From: Cupriavidus sp. P-10
GTDB taxonomy: Bacteria; Pseudomonadota; Gammaproteobacteria; Burkholderiales; Burkholderiaceae
Direction of reading: 5' to 3'
Assembly (NCBI RefSeq): GCF_003402535.2
Contig: NZ_AP025170.1
Span: 3,224,001 to 3,288,000, forward strand
DNA: 64,000 nt
Position numbers and translations under genes: made by a program. The notes beneath the pieces were generated by a model, which was given only the letters and a program-made list of their open reading frames with translations, was not told the origin of the DNA and did no database searches. Position 1 is the stretch's first letter. Each line of letters starts with the position of its first letter. Below, piece by piece: positions 35,827 to 45,929 of the stretch.

Positions 35827-37085
35827 TGGCTGCTCCGGTGGGCTTCGGCCTCGGCGACGGGATGCGGCGCGGCGCGCGTCCTGCCGCGCAGCAGGCTGGC
35901 GCAGCCGCGGTCGATATGGGTGGCGGCGGCCGCCGGGTCGAAGCGGCGGATCAGCTCGATGCAGTGCAGCGCGGTGGCGCGGGTATCGGCGAACAGGCGT
36001 ACCGCCTGGTCCAGCGCGGCTGCCAGCGCGGGCACATCGCGCGGCGGCACCACCAGGCCGGTCTCGCCCTCGCGCACCAGCTCGGGCACGCAGCCGCAGT
36101 TGTCGCTGACCACCGCGGGGCAGCCGTGCGCCAGCGCCTCGTTGACCACCAGGCCCCAGGGCTCGCTGTAGCTGGGCAGCACCAGGCAGGTGGCGCGGTC
36201 GTACTCGGCCTCGAGCGCGGCACCGTTGACGCTGCCCAGCAGCATCACGGCGCCATCCAGCCGCAGAGCACCGACGCGCTCGCGCAGGCGCTCGTCCATC
36301 GGGCCGCTGCCGGCCAGCCGCAGCGTGGCGGATGGCATCGACGGCAACAGGCTGGCAAAGGCCTGAAGCAGCGTATCCAGCCCCTTCTCTTCGGACAGGC
36401 GCCCAACGTAGAGGAACACCGGCGGCAGCGGTTCAGGTGCCGGGGCGTCCGGGGCGTCCGGCGCGTCCGGGGCGTCCGGTGCTGCGGCCTTCGGCGCACG
36501 CGCCAGCAAGCGCCGCGCCAGCGCCTGCTCGGGTGTGTAGCCGGCCGGCAGCGCCGCGGCCTGGCACGGGATGAAGATGCGGTCGCGCCGCGCCCCGAGC
36601 GACTCCAGGTATTCGCGGCTGCGCTCGCCGAAGCCGAAGTAGCCCTGGCACAGCGCGAAGAACAGCCGCTTGGGCAGCGACGTCAGCAGGCGCCGCGGGC
36701 GATCGCGTCCGGTGGAATCGCAGAACACCGCGCGCCGCTTGCCGGTGACGATGCAGGCCAGCAGCATCGCCCAGAATTCCGGCAGGTGGTAGCCGGGAAG
36801 CACCACCACGCGGCTGTCCGAGCACAGCACCTCGCCCACCAGCCGCAACGTCATCTTCCAGCGCGGCACGTCCTCGTAGCAGCCCTCGAAGAGCTGGCGC
36901 ATCGGGTACTGGTGCACGCTGTAGTCGACCTCGGAAAAGCCCAGCCGCATGTGCTCGGTCTCCGCGATCTGCACGACGGTGTAGCGGATCGACCCCTGCC
37001 CGTGCAGCCGGTGCAGCGCCGAGAAGACCTGGCCCTTGTGGCGCGACCAGACAACGTTGTGGAAGATGGTGACTGAGCCCGACAT
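35823..37085 (-). CDS. Glycosyltransferase family 4 protein
   Basis: This 420-residue GT-B enzyme has FLYVGRLSEEKGLDTLLQAF and CLVLPSYSEPWGLVVNEALAHGCPAV with the E(x7)E donor motif. In the linker before the C-terminal domain lies (DAP)4, encoded by an in-frame 9-bp repeat at 36442-36477. The start at 37085 (MSGSVTIFHNVV) was chosen over a longer opening of unsupported residues. Acceptor and donor are unknown. It is followed, with overlap, by the WcaI-like gene. Confidence 0.88.
   Translation of the reverse strand: MSGSVTIFHNVVWSRHKGQVFSALHRLHGQGSIRYTVVQIAETEHMRLGFSEVDYSVHQYPMRQLFEGCYEDVPRWKMTLRLVGEVLCSDSRVVVLPGYHLPEFWAMLLACIVTGKRRAVFCDSTGRDRPRRLLTSLPKRLFFALCQGYFGFGERSREYLESLGARRDRIFIPCQAAALPAGYTPEQALARRLLARAPKAAAPDAPDAPDAPDAPAPEPLPPVFLYVGRLSEEKGLDTLLQAFASLLPSMPSATLRLAGSGPMDERLRERVGALRLDGAVMLLGSVNGAALEAEYDRATCLVLPSYSEPWGLVVNEALAHGCPAVVSDNCGCVPELVREGETGLVVPPRDVPALAAALDQAVRLFADTRATALHCIELIRRFDPAAAATHIDRGCASLLRGRTRAAPHPVAEAEAHRSSQ
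36442..36477. repeat. 9-bp tandem repeat, four copies, in frame
   Basis: Unit GGGGCGTCC in four consecutive copies, the third with one change (GGCGCGTCC). On the minus strand it encodes (Asp-Ala-Pro)4 in the interdomain linker of a glycosyltransferase. Confidence 0.88.
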
Positions 37086-37188
37086 GACGACTACCCCCTT
37101 GGTTTCGTACTGCCCGTTGCTTGCCCCGCCGCCCGTGGTGGGGCGCCTCTGGGCCTTTGCGGCCCTTTCGAATCTGTCTGCTCCCTCG

Positions 37189-38139
37189 TCACGCCACCGC
37201 GCCGGCCTGCGCCGCCTGTGTCGCGACAAACTCGCGCCAGGTACGGGCGATGCCCGCCTCCAGCCCGATCGATGCCTGCCACCCCATGCCGGCCATGCGC
37301 GACACGTCGAGCAGCTTGCGCGGCGTGCCGTCCGGCTTGCTGGTGTCGAACACCAGTTCGCCGCGGAACCCGGCGATGCGGCACACCATCGCGGCAAGCT
37401 CGCCGATCGGGACGTCCTTGCCCGTGCCGACGTTGAACACGCCGCCATCCGGGTCTTGCCGCAGCAGGAACAGCGTCGCCGCGGCCAGGTCGTCGACATG
37501 CAGGAACTCGCGCCGCGGCGTGCCGGTGCCCCATACCGACAGCGTGGCGGCGCCCTCGCTGACGGCGGCATGCGCCTTGCGGATCAGTGCCGGCAGCACG
37601 TGGCTGTTGGTCAGGTCGTAGTTGTCGTTGGGCCCGTACAGGTTGGTCGGCATCACCGACAGGTAGCGGGTGCCGTATTGCCGGTTGTAGGCCTCGCACA
37701 GCTTCAGCCCCGCGATCTTGGCGATGGCATAGGCTTCGTTGGTCGGCTCCAGCGGGCCGCTGAGCAGGTAGTCCTCGCGGATCGGCTGCGCGCAGTCACG
37801 CGGATAGATGCAGGACGAGCCGAAGAACACCAGCCGCCGCACGCCGGCCTCGAACGCGGCTTGGATCACGTTGATCTCGATCGCCAGGTTCTCGTACAGG
37901 AATGACGCCGGCCGCGAGGCATTGGCGACGATGCCGCCGACGCGCGCCGCCGCCAGCAGCACCACATCGACGGGCTGGCGCGCGAAGAAGCGGCGCACCG
38001 CGCCCTGGTCGGTCAGGTCCAGCTCGGCGCGCGCCGGCGTCAGCAACTGCGCGTAGCCCGCGGCGCGCAGCTGGCGTACCAGCGCCGAACCCACCATGCC
38101 GCGATGGCCGGCGACGTAGATCCTTGTCTGCTTGTCCAT
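37189..38139 (-). CDS. fcl: GDP-L-fucose synthase
   Basis: This 316-residue short-chain dehydrogenase converts GDP-4-keto-6-deoxymannose to GDP-L-fucose (epimerisation and reduction). The NADPH motif is [12 protein letters not shown] (about residues 9-20), followed by [16 protein letters not shown] and the catalytic Tyr/Lys in [12 protein letters not shown]. It lies 16 bp after gmd, in the same order as in colanic acid clusters. MNLYGPNDN and the C-terminal substrate region also match. Confidence 0.95.
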   Translation of the reverse strand: MDKQTRIYVAGHRGMVGSALVRQLRAAGYAQLLTPARAELDLTDQGAVRRFFARQPVDVVLLAAARVGGIVANASRPASFLYENLAIEINVIQAAFEAGVRRLVFFGSSCIYPRDCAQPIREDYLLSGPLEPTNEAYAIAKIAGLKLCEAYNRQYGTRYLSVMPTNLYGPNDNYDLTNSHVLPALIRKAHAAVSEGAATLSVWGTGTPRREFLHVDDLAAATLFLLRQDPDGGVFNVGTGKDVPIGELAAMVCRIAGFRGELVFDTSKPDGTPRKLLDVSRMAGMGWQASIGLEAGIARTWREFVATQAAQAGAVA

Positions 38140-38155
38140 GGTCAGCGCCGCCCCC

Positions 38156-39274
38156 TCATTCGTGGTGTTCCAGCGTCTTGAAGCCGGCCAGCGTCACCAG
38201 CGCGTCGCGCCGCGCGATCTGGAAGTCCGCGCGCACCATTTCCTTGACCAGCGAGGAGAACGGTGTAGTCGGCTTCCAGCCCAGCTGCTCGCGCGCGCGG
38301 GTGGGATCGCCGAGCAGTGTCTCGACCTCGGTAGGCCGGAAATAGGCCGGGTCGACGCGCACGATCACCTTGCCGGGGGCCAGCTTCGTTTCCTTGCCTT
38401 GCACCCGTTCGACAATCCCCACCTCGTCGGCGCCCGTGCCCTCGAAGCGGATCGTCACACCCAGCTCGGCGGCGGCGTACTGCACGAACTCGCGCACGCT
38501 GTACTGCTCGCCGGTGGCGATGACGAAGTCCTCGGGCTGCTCCTGCTGCAGCATCAGCCACTGCATCTCCACGTAGTCACGCGCGTGGCCCCAGTCGCGC
38601 AGCGACGACAGGTTGCCGAGATAGAGCTCGTCCTGCAGCCCCACCGCGATACGCGCGATGGCGCGGGTGATCTTGCGCGTGACGAAGGTCTCGCCGCGCA
38701 CCGGCGACTCGTGGTTGAACAGGATGCCGTTGCAGGCGTAGATGCCGTACGCCTCGCGGTAGTTGACGGTGATCCAGTACGCGTAGAGCTTGGCCACCGC
38801 GTACGGGCTGCGCGGATAGAACGGCGTGGTCTCCTTCTGCGGCACCTCCTGCACCAGCCCGTAAAGCTCGGAAGTGGAGGCCTGGTAGAAGCGCGTCTTG
38901 CGCTCCAGGCCGAGGATGCGGATCGCCTCCAGGATGCGCAAGGCGCCCAGGCCGTCGGCATTGGCGGTGTACTCCGGCTCCTCGAACGACACCGCGACGT
39001 GGCTCTGCGCGGCCAGGTTGTAGATCTCGTCCGGCTCCACGCGCTGGATCACGCGCAGCACACTGGTGGCGTCGGTCAGGTCGCCGTAGTGCAGGAAAAA
39101 GCGCAGGTCCTGCTCATGCCGCTCGCGATACAGGTGGTCGATGCGGTCCGTGTTGAACAGCGACGTGCGGCGCTTGATGCCGTGCACCTCATAGCCCTTG
39201 TCGAGCAGCAACTCGGCCAGGTAGGAGCCATCCTGTCCGGTGATGCCAGTGATCAGTGCGACCTTGCGTTTCAT
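38156..39274 (-). CDS. gmd: GDP-mannose 4,6-dehydratase
   Basis: Gmd makes GDP-4-keto-6-deoxymannose from GDP-mannose. The 372-residue protein has the glycine motif [18 protein letters not shown] (about residues 7-24), [14 protein letters not shown] and the catalytic [12 protein letters not shown] (YxxxK). [10 protein letters not shown] also fits the family's tetramer/NADP region. A GGGAG ribosome binding site precedes the ATG at 39274. With ManC and Fcl it completes GDP-mannose to GDP-fucose, except for phosphomannomutase. Confidence 0.97.
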   Translation of the reverse strand: MKRKVALITGITGQDGSYLAELLLDKGYEVHGIKRRTSLFNTDRIDHLYRERHEQDLRFFLHYGDLTDATSVLRVIQRVEPDEIYNLAAQSHVAVSFEEPEYTANADGLGALRILEAIRILGLERKTRFYQASTSELYGLVQEVPQKETTPFYPRSPYAVAKLYAYWITVNYREAYGIYACNGILFNHESPVRGETFVTRKITRAIARIAVGLQDELYLGNLSSLRDWGHARDYVEMQWLMLQQEQPEDFVIATGEQYSVREFVQYAAAELGVTIRFEGTGADEVGIVERVQGKETKLAPGKVIVRVDPAYFRPTEVETLLGDPTRAREQLGWKPTTPFSSLVKEMVRADFQIARRDALVTLAGFKTLEHHE

Positions 39275-39342
39275 TCCCGTTCTCCCTGCCGTGTTGAACT
39301 GCCTTGGATGCGTGTGATGGTCGGCATGCGCGCCGCGGGTTA

Positions 39343-39369
39343 TTGCGTCATTTGCGTCATTTGCGTCAT
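39343..39369. repeat. 9-bp tandem repeat, three perfect copies
   Basis: TTGCGTCAT is repeated three times in the gap between gmd and the Wzc gene, four bases beyond the end of the Wzc stop codon. It is not translated in the assigned genes. Confidence 0.88.
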
Positions 39370-39373
39370 CACC

Positions 39374-41614
39374 TCATTTGATGCCCCCGACGCCGGCGTC
39401 GTTGCTGTAGTAGCCGGCATAGCCCGTGCCGAGCCGCAGCGGCGGCTTGGGCACGTCGGTCAGCAGCACGCCGCGCAGCGCTACGCCGCCGCTGGCCAGG
39501 CGCCGCACGGTCTCGCCGATCTCGCCGGCCGGATGCCGGCCGTGGCGCACCACCAGCAGCGTGGTGCCGGCGTAGCGGCCCAGCAGCGCGGCATCGGTGA
39601 CTTCGAGCACCGGCGGGGTGTCGATGATCACCATGTCGTAACGGTGCGAAAAATGGTCGAGCAGCATGCCGAAGCGCTCGCTCATCAGCAGCTCGGCCGG
39701 ATCCGGCGGCACGGTGCCGCGCGGCATCACGTCGAGCCCGGGAAGCACGTCGCGCGCCACCACGGCATCGAAGTCCTCGCCCATCAGCGCGTCGGCCAGG
39801 CCCGGCTGGTGGCGCAGCCCGAAGTGCGCATGCACGGCGCCGCGGCGCATGTCGCCGTCGATCATCAGCACGCGCCGCTGCCCCGCCGCCACCAGCGCGG
39901 CCAGGTTGACCGACAGGAACGACTTGCCGGCGTCCTGGCGCGAGCCGGTCAGCATCACTACGTTGTTGCTGGCGTCGCGCAGCGCGTACTGCAGCGTGGT
40001 GCGCAGGCTGCGCACGCCTTCCACGGCGATGTCGTCGGGCGCGCGCGCCGCCAGCAGGCGCGGGCCGCGGCCGGCGCGGCCGTGGCTCAGTTCGCGCTGC
40101 AGGCGCAGCTGCATGCGGCTGCGCGGCACCACCGCGCACACCGGCACGCCGATGAGGCGCTCGATATCCTCGGGATGCTCCACGCCGCCGTACAGGGCCT
40201 TCTTCAGCAGCGCGAGCACGATCGCCGCGAGCATGCCAAGCCCGGCGCTGATCAGCACCAGCATGGCGCGCTGCGGGCGCACCGGCTCGTCGGCGGGCGC
40301 GGCGAAATCGACCACGCGCACGCTGCCGACCTGGCCCGCCTTGACGACGCGCAGCTGCTGCGCGTTGTTGAGCAGGCTGGTGTAGAGCTCGGTATCGACG
40401 CGCACATCGCGCATCAGCCGCAGCGCGGTCTGCTCGGTGTCGGGCAGCAGCGACACGCTGCGCCGCAGCGCGTTCTGCTGCGCCGTCAGCGTGGCAATCT
40501 GCGCCTTGAGCGACACCACCGCCGGGTTGTTCTCGGTGTAGCGCGTGTTGTACTCGGCAAGCTGCGCCTCCATGGTGAGCAGCCGGCTCTTGTTGTCGAC
40601 GATCTGCTGCAGCAGCAGGCGGCTTTCCTCGCCCAGGTTGACGGTGCCGAGCTTGTTGCGGAACGAGTTGTAGCGCTCTTCCGCCTGGTCCAGCTCCTTG
40701 CGCAGCACCGGCAGCTGCTGCTCCAGGAAGGCCAGCGTGTGCTCGGCTTCGGCCGAACGCCGACCGATGTCCTGCTGCACGAACTGGCGCGCAATGGTGT
40801 TGACGATCTCGGCGGTCAGCTTGGCGTCGGGCCCCTCCAGGCTGGCGCGGATGATGCCGGACTGCAGCGTGGTCTCGCCCACCGCCAGCGCGCGCTGGAC
40901 CGACTCCACCGTGGCCAGCGTGGACGCGCGCGTCAGTTCGAACTGCGTGCCCGGGCGCCCGACCAGGTGGTCGATGCGCACGCGCACCGGCCCCAGGGTG
41001 CTGGCGCCGCCAGTCTCTTCGCCGACGCGGCCGTTGAGCACGAGCGCGCCGTCGGGATCGCGCAGGCTGTAGGTGCGCTCGGCCTCCACGGTCAGCACGA
41101 ACGGCTTCCTGTAGTACTTGGCCGGGGTCTCGAACAGCGACATCTTGATCGACTCGCCGCCCCAGGCGTACTGCGGCATCCCGAAGCGCGCCGGCGCGGG
41201 GGTCTTGCCGGTATGGCGGCCTGCCAGCCAGCCGCCGATCACGGGCAGGTAGCGCGGCCGCGCCCCGATATCCAGGTGCAGCGTACGCACCGCGTCTTCC
41301 ACCACCAGGCGCGAGCGGATCAGTTCGATCTCGGCGGCCGTGGACGACTTGGAATCGAAGATCGACGACAGCGACTGCAGCGCGTTCTGGTTGTTGGCAT
41401 TGGCGTCGCCCTTGCTGTCCTCCACCTGGATCAGCGCGTCGGCACGATAGACCGGTTTGGCGATCATCGCGTAGACCGCGCCGCCGGCCAGCGCCAGCAG
41501 CGTGATCGCGGCGATCATGCGCCAGTTTTCCAGCAGCGTGACCAGGTAGTCGGACAGCCGCAGCTCGGGCGCCGGCGGCGCCTCGACGTATTGGGTCTCT
41601 AGCAGGTTTGGCAT
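39374..41614 (-). CDS. Wzc-type tyrosine autokinase / chain-length regulator
   Basis: A 746-residue polysaccharide co-polymerase with Wzz domain, membrane helices at about 33-52 and 435-455, a coiled-coil periplasmic region, and a BY-kinase domain with Walker A RQDAGKSFLSVNLA (about residue 560), Walker A' MIDGDMRRG and Walker B MVIIDTPPVLE. The C-terminus GTGYAGYYSND has three tyrosines, as expected for an autophosphorylation tail. The ATG at 41614 is preferred over 41626 because the only AAGGGG site abuts the latter. It lies between WcaJ and Gmd genes. Confidence 0.92.
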   Translation of the reverse strand: MPNLLETQYVEAPPAPELRLSDYLVTLLENWRMIAAITLLALAGGAVYAMIAKPVYRADALIQVEDSKGDANANNQNALQSLSSIFDSKSSTAAEIELIRSRLVVEDAVRTLHLDIGARPRYLPVIGGWLAGRHTGKTPAPARFGMPQYAWGGESIKMSLFETPAKYYRKPFVLTVEAERTYSLRDPDGALVLNGRVGEETGGASTLGPVRVRIDHLVGRPGTQFELTRASTLATVESVQRALAVGETTLQSGIIRASLEGPDAKLTAEIVNTIARQFVQQDIGRRSAEAEHTLAFLEQQLPVLRKELDQAEERYNSFRNKLGTVNLGEESRLLLQQIVDNKSRLLTMEAQLAEYNTRYTENNPAVVSLKAQIATLTAQQNALRRSVSLLPDTEQTALRLMRDVRVDTELYTSLLNNAQQLRVVKAGQVGSVRVVDFAAPADEPVRPQRAMLVLISAGLGMLAAIVLALLKKALYGGVEHPEDIERLIGVPVCAVVPRSRMQLRLQRELSHGRAGRGPRLLAARAPDDIAVEGVRSLRTTLQYALRDASNNVVMLTGSRQDAGKSFLSVNLAALVAAGQRRVLMIDGDMRRGAVHAHFGLRHQPGLADALMGEDFDAVVARDVLPGLDVMPRGTVPPDPAELLMSERFGMLLDHFSHRYDMVIIDTPPVLEVTDAALLGRYAGTTLLVVRHGRHPAGEIGETVRRLASGGVALRGVLLTDVPKPPLRLGTGYAGYYSNDAGVGGIK

Positions 41615-41666
41615 GGTGTCACGCATCCCCTTCCGCCGGCGGCGGGCGCCGGCGAATCCCCTCGGT

Positions 41667-43046
41667 TCAGTACGCGTTGCTGTGGAACAGGCCCTTGAAG
41701 ATGGTGGCCGCGATGATCCGCATGTCCAGCCCGAAGGACCAGTTGACGAGGTAGTACAGGTCGTAGGCGATGCGCCCTTCCATCTTCTCGATGCGATCGG
41801 TCTCGCCGCGGTAGCCGTTCACCTGCGCCCAGCCAGTGATGCCCGGCTTGATGCGGTAGCGCTGGATATAGCCCGAGACCAGCTTGCCGTAGTGGTCGTC
41901 ATGCTCCAGCGCGTGCGGGCGCGGGCCGACCACCGACATGTCGCCGCGCAGCACGTTGAAGAACTGCGGCAGCTCGTCCAGGCTGGTGCGGCGCAGGAAG
42001 GCGCCGACGCGGGTAATGCGCGGATCGCCGCGCGTGGCCTGTGTCAGTTGCCCGGCATGCTCGGCATGCACGCGCATCGAGCGGAACTTGTAGATGCGGA
42101 ACACGCGCCCGTCCGCGCCCTTGCGCAGCTGCGAGAACAGCACCGGCCCGCGCGAAGACAGCTTGACCGCAACGGCGATCGCAGCCAGCAGCGGCGCCAG
42201 GCCCAGCAGCGCCAGCGCGGCGAAGAGCCGGTCGAAGACCTCCTTCTGCGCCAGCGCGGCGGGCGACATCGGCGACGCCGCCAGGTTGATCGCATGCATG
42301 CCGATCAGGTCGATCATGCCGCCATCGAACAACGCCACCGTGCGCAGGTCTGGCACGAAGCGGATATTGATCAGCTCGTCGCGAAAGGCCGCGACGAACT
42401 CCAGGATCTCGCGCTCCTGCGACAGCGGCAGCGCCAGCCACAGCTCATGGATCTTCTGGGTGCGCACGTAGCGGGCAAAGGCGGCGCGGTCCTCGAATAC
42501 CGGTACGCGCGCGCTCAGGCCGCCGGCGCCTGGCATAACGTTGAATGCCGCCGCCACGCGGAAGCCCGACGCCGGCGACGCCGCCACGCGCCGCATCACG
42601 GCGTTGCAATGCGCGCCGCTGCCGACCACCGCCACCTGGTGCAGGTTCATGCCGGCGCTGCGCATATGGCCCAGCACCATGTGAGCAAGGAGCCGCGACA
42701 CGATCATCATGGCGCCGGTGCTGGCGGTCCAGTAAGCGAACCATAGCCGCGACACCAGGTCGAGCCGATGCACCGAGAACATCACCATCACGCCAAACAG
42801 CTGCACCAGCAGCCACGCCAGCGCGACCTGTCCGGCCAGCCCCAGCTTGGAGCGCCCGCGCCAGGACTCATAGATGCCAAAGGTGGGGAACAACGCGAGC
42901 GTGAACGCCGCGGACAGCGCGATGAACAGTTCGAACAGCGCACCCGGCTCGATCGCGTCAAAGCGAAACTGCGCGGCCATCAGCGCGCCCGCCAGTACCA
43001 GCGCCACGTCGAGCATGCGCGCCAGCAATCCTTCCAGCTTGACCAT
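41667..43046 (-). CDS. Undecaprenyl-phosphate sugar phosphotransferase (WcaJ-type)
   Basis: This 459-residue polyisoprenyl-phosphate hexose-1-phosphate transferase should start repeat-unit synthesis by moving glucose- or galactose-1-phosphate to undecaprenyl phosphate. Four N-terminal helices (about 10-130), a CoA-binding-like Rossmann region ([17 protein letters not shown]), a fifth hydrophobic stretch (about 275-300) and the C-terminal sugar transferase domain with [34 protein letters not shown] and [13 protein letters not shown] clear AGGAGG site precedes 43046. Glucose is likely, since galU is nearby. Confidence 0.92.
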   Translation of the reverse strand: MVKLEGLLARMLDVALVLAGALMAAQFRFDAIEPGALFELFIALSAAFTLALFPTFGIYESWRGRSKLGLAGQVALAWLLVQLFGVMVMFSVHRLDLVSRLWFAYWTASTGAMMIVSRLLAHMVLGHMRSAGMNLHQVAVVGSGAHCNAVMRRVAASPASGFRVAAAFNVMPGAGGLSARVPVFEDRAAFARYVRTQKIHELWLALPLSQEREILEFVAAFRDELINIRFVPDLRTVALFDGGMIDLIGMHAINLAASPMSPAALAQKEVFDRLFAALALLGLAPLLAAIAVAVKLSSRGPVLFSQLRKGADGRVFRIYKFRSMRVHAEHAGQLTQATRGDPRITRVGAFLRRTSLDELPQFFNVLRGDMSVVGPRPHALEHDDHYGKLVSGYIQRYRIKPGITGWAQVNGYRGETDRIEKMEGRIAYDLYYLVNWSFGLDMRIIAATIFKGLFHSNAY

Positions 43047-43149
43047 TTCCCGTCCTCCTGCCCGTCTGCCTGAGCACCTGCCCTGCCTGCTGCCCCGGCG
43101 GGTCCGCTCCCCGCTGCCCGCCGCTGCGTTGCTGCCACCTTGCCAACGC

Positions 43150-44688
43150 CTATCCGCAACGCCCGTAGTTGTCCTCGATGCGCACGATGTCGTCTTCGCC
43201 CAGGTAGCCGCCGGACTGGATCTCGATGATTTCCAGCGGCAGCTTCCCGGGGTTCTCCAGACGGTGCGCCACGCCGAGCGGGATATAGGTCGACTGGTTC
43301 TCCGCCAGCAGGAAGCTCTCGTCGCCGCGCGTGACACGCGCGGTGCCACTGACCACGACCCAGTGCTCGGCGCGGTGGTGATGCAGCTGCAGCGACAGCT
43401 GCGCGCCGGGCGCCACCACGATGCGCTTGACCTGGAAGCGCTCGCCGTGGTCGATCGAGTCATAGAAGCCCCACGGGCGGCGCACCTTGCGGTGGTCCGC
43501 GGCCTCGGGCGCGCGCTGTGCCTTGATCCGCTCGACCAGGCTCTTGACGTCCTGCACATGCGAGCGATCGGCCACCAGGACCGCATCCGCGGTCTCGACC
43601 ACGACGATGTTGCTGGTGCCCACGCAGGCCACCAGGCGCCCGTCGGAGTAGGCATAGCTGGCACTGGCACCCTCGAACATCACGCGGCCGCGGGCGGCGT
43701 TGCCGTCGACATCCTTCTCGGTGGCGTCCCACACTGCTTCCCACGAACCCAGGTCCGACCAGCCCGCGGCGAGCGGCACCACTACGCCGCGGCAAGGCGC
43801 GTCAGGCTGGTCGAGGCGCTCCATCACCGCATAGTCGATCGAGTCCGACGGGCACTGCATGAAGGACTGGCCCTCGGGCCTGAAGTACGGCGCCTGCAGC
43901 TTGCCGCCGATCACCGCGGTCATGCAGGCTTCGTAGATCGCCGGCTGCAGCGCCTGCAGCGCCCGCAGCCAGACCGTGGCGCGGACCACGAAGATGCCGC
44001 TGTTCCACCAGTACTGGCCGCTCTGCACATACTGCGCCGCCAGCTCCTGCGCGGGCTTCTCGACGAAGCGCGCGATGCCGTGGGCACCGTCGCCGAGCGC
44101 CTCGCCCAGCCGGATGTAGCCGTAGCCGGTCTCGGGCCGCGTCGGCGGCACGCCCAGCGTCACCATCGCACCGCGCTCGGCGTGCTCTGCGGCGACGGCG
44201 ATGGCGTGATGGAAAGCGGCGCCGTCGAGAATGGCGTGGTCGGCAGGCATCACCACCAGGATCACGTCTTCGCCCTTGCCCTGTGCCAGCCACGCGGCCA
44301 CGGTCAGCGCGGGTGCCGTATTGCGCCGCGCGGGCTCGACCACCAGGCGCGCCTCGACGCCGGCTTTGGCCAGTTGCTCGGCGGTGGTGAAGCGGTGCTC
44401 CTCGCCGCAGGCGATGATGGCTTCGGGCACCACCTCGCGCTGCGCGCCGAAGCCGGACAGCCGGCGCAAGGTCGCCTGCAGCAGCGAGTCGGTGCCGACC
44501 AGGTCGATCAGTTGCTTGGGATAGTGCTCGCGCGACAGCGGCCACAGCCGCGTGCCGGCGCCGCCGGCCAGCACCACCGGCGCCAGGCGCAGCCGCTGCG
44601 CGCGTGGATGCGCGCCGCCGTCATCATCCTGGCCTTCGGGCTGCGCGGCTGCCACCGTGTCCGTCTCCACTTGCGTCGTCTTCAGCAT
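43150..44688 (-). CDS. manC: Mannose-1-phosphate guanylyltransferase / mannose-6-phosphate isomerase
   Basis: A bifunctional 512-residue type II enzyme. The N-terminal guanylyltransferase half has VVLAGGAGTRLWPLSREHYPKQL (about 29-51) and FVEKP. The C-terminal cupin isomerase half has RPWGFYDSID, LQLHHHRAEHWVVVSG and IPLGVAHRLENPG. It feeds GDP-mannose to Gmd and possibly to mannosyltransferases. The start at 44688 has GGAGG about seven bases upstream; the ATG at 44703 lies inside that site. Also called cpsB/algA in other systems. Confidence 0.95.
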   Translation of the reverse strand: MLKTTQVETDTVAAAQPEGQDDDGGAHPRAQRLRLAPVVLAGGAGTRLWPLSREHYPKQLIDLVGTDSLLQATLRRLSGFGAQREVVPEAIIACGEEHRFTTAEQLAKAGVEARLVVEPARRNTAPALTVAAWLAQGKGEDVILVVMPADHAILDGAAFHHAIAVAAEHAERGAMVTLGVPPTRPETGYGYIRLGEALGDGAHGIARFVEKPAQELAAQYVQSGQYWWNSGIFVVRATVWLRALQALQPAIYEACMTAVIGGKLQAPYFRPEGQSFMQCPSDSIDYAVMERLDQPDAPCRGVVVPLAAGWSDLGSWEAVWDATEKDVDGNAARGRVMFEGASASYAYSDGRLVACVGTSNIVVVETADAVLVADRSHVQDVKSLVERIKAQRAPEAADHRKVRRPWGFYDSIDHGERFQVKRIVVAPGAQLSLQLHHHRAEHWVVVSGTARVTRGDESFLLAENQSTYIPLGVAHRLENPGKLPLEIIEIQSGGYLGEDDIVRIEDNYGRCG

Positions 44689-44810
44689 GGTCAAGCCCTC
44701 CAATCTTCGACAAACTGGCGCGGCGCCGCGGGCGAGCTGCGCCCGCCGCGATGCTTCGCGGAACGTTTCACTGCCATGGGGTCAGGGTGCTGCGTGTGGC
44801 GGCGTGCGCC

Positions 44811-45929
44811 TCAGCTGTCGGTGGCGGCCTTGTGCGCCTTGTTTACCTTGTCTGCCTTGCTGTCTGCCTTGCTGTCTGCCTTGCTGTCTGCCTTGCTGTC
44901 TGCCTTGCTGTCTGCCTTGCTGTCTGCCTTGCTGTCTGCCTTGCCGTCTGCCTTGTGGCGCTGGCGGAATTCGGTCGGTGACAGCGACAGCCGCTTGCGG
45001 AAGATCTTGGCCAGGCGGTCCCCGTTGCCCATGCCGGAGCGGCGCGCCACCTTGTCCACCGGCAACTCGGTCTCGGCCAGCAGCCCGCACGCGGTCTCGA
45101 GGCGGGCCTGCAGCAGGAAGTCGGACGGGGTGGCCCCCATCTCCAGCTTGAAGCGGCGCAGGAAGTTGCGCTCGCTCATGGTCGCCACCTCGGCGGCGTC
45201 GGCGATCGAGACATCGTGTTCGCAGTTCTGCTGCAGCCAGCGCGCGGCCGCGCGGATCTTGTCGGCGGCGCTGGTCAGGCCGGCATCGGCCAGGCGCGGC
45301 AGGAGCTGGTCGGTCCAGGCCGGCAGCACGCGCTCGACCACCGCGCGGGCCACGTCCACGCCCAGGTCGCGCCGGATCACGGCGAGCGCGCCTTTCATCG
45401 ATTCCAGGCGCATTTCGGTGTCATCGTTCGACGCCATCAGCGGCAGGTGCGGGCGCCGCGGCACTGCGGCGGGATCGATCACGCCGGCGGCAACGAGCAC
45501 CGCCCTGCCTTCGGCAATCGGGCGCACGCTGTCGGTGGTGGCGCAGGCGGCGCGCAGCCAGCACAGCAGGCGCGTGTCGCTGGCCGCGGCGCGGGCGCCC
45601 TCGCCGCCGGCAATGAAGAGCATGTCGAGGCCGGCGGGGCGGCGCGGGTCCAGACTGTCGGTCCAGACGCGCACCGCCGCGGAGCATGTCACGCTGCCAC
45701 CCTCGACCGACAGGAAGCGCACGTCGTAGGTAATGCGGCGGCTGCCGCCGGCGGGTGCACCAATTTCGTTGGCGGTCTGGAACAGCTCCGCAACCAGTCC
45801 CGCACCAAGGAGCGAAAAACCCTCATAAAGCAGGATGCCGATGTGCCGCGCGTTGCCGCGGGTTGGGTTCAGAAAGGGTGTCGTGGAAAAAACACTGGCT
45901 GCGGGCGGCTCGACGTGGGCGTACGGCAT
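44811..45929 (-). CDS. GlxA family (DJ-1/PfpI + AraC HTH) transcriptional regulator with KADS repeat tail
   Basis: This 372-residue regulator has an N-terminal DJ-1/PfpI-like domain (about 30-195, HIGILLYEGFSLLGAGLVAELFQTAN) and a C-terminal AraC DNA-binding domain (about 230-325) with ISIADAAEVATMSERNFLRRFK-like and MGNGDRLAKIFRKRLSLSPTEFRQR helices. After the HTH comes an unusual tail of KADG, seven KADS and KADK units, encoded by a 12-bp tandem repeat. The start at 45929 has GGGGGA upstream. It sits between manC and the wzx region and may control the locus; the ligand is unknown. Confidence 0.87.
   Translation of the reverse strand: MPYAHVEPPAASVFSTTPFLNPTRGNARHIGILLYEGFSLLGAGLVAELFQTANEIGAPAGGSRRITYDVRFLSVEGGSVTCSAAVRVWTDSLDPRRPAGLDMLFIAGGEGARAAASDTRLLCWLRAACATTDSVRPIAEGRAVLVAAGVIDPAAVPRRPHLPLMASNDDTEMRLESMKGALAVIRRDLGVDVARAVVERVLPAWTDQLLPRLADAGLTSAADKIRAAARWLQQNCEHDVSIADAAEVATMSERNFLRRFKLEMGATPSDFLLQARLETACGLLAETELPVDKVARRSGMGNGDRLAKIFRKRLSLSPTEFRQRHKADGKADSKADSKADSKADSKADSKADSKADSKADKVNKAHKAATDS
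44857..44940. repeat. 12-bp tandem repeat, seven perfect copies, in frame
   Basis: TTGCTGTCTGCC is repeated seven times with no change, with degenerate units on each side (TTGTCTGCC before, TTGCCGTCTGCC after). On the minus strand it encodes Lys-Ala-Asp-Ser repeats at the C-terminus of the GlxA-type regulator. Perfect identity points to recent slippage. Confidence 0.93.

Noticed and set aside
38132..41602. Long + strand open frame of about 1150 codons
   Set aside because: It is antisense to gmd and the Wzc gene, whose motifs are clear on the minus strand.
36442..44952. Short tandem repeats as a possible CRISPR array
   Set aside because: Units are 9-12 bp without spacers and three are inside genes; this is simple sequence repetition, not CRISPR.
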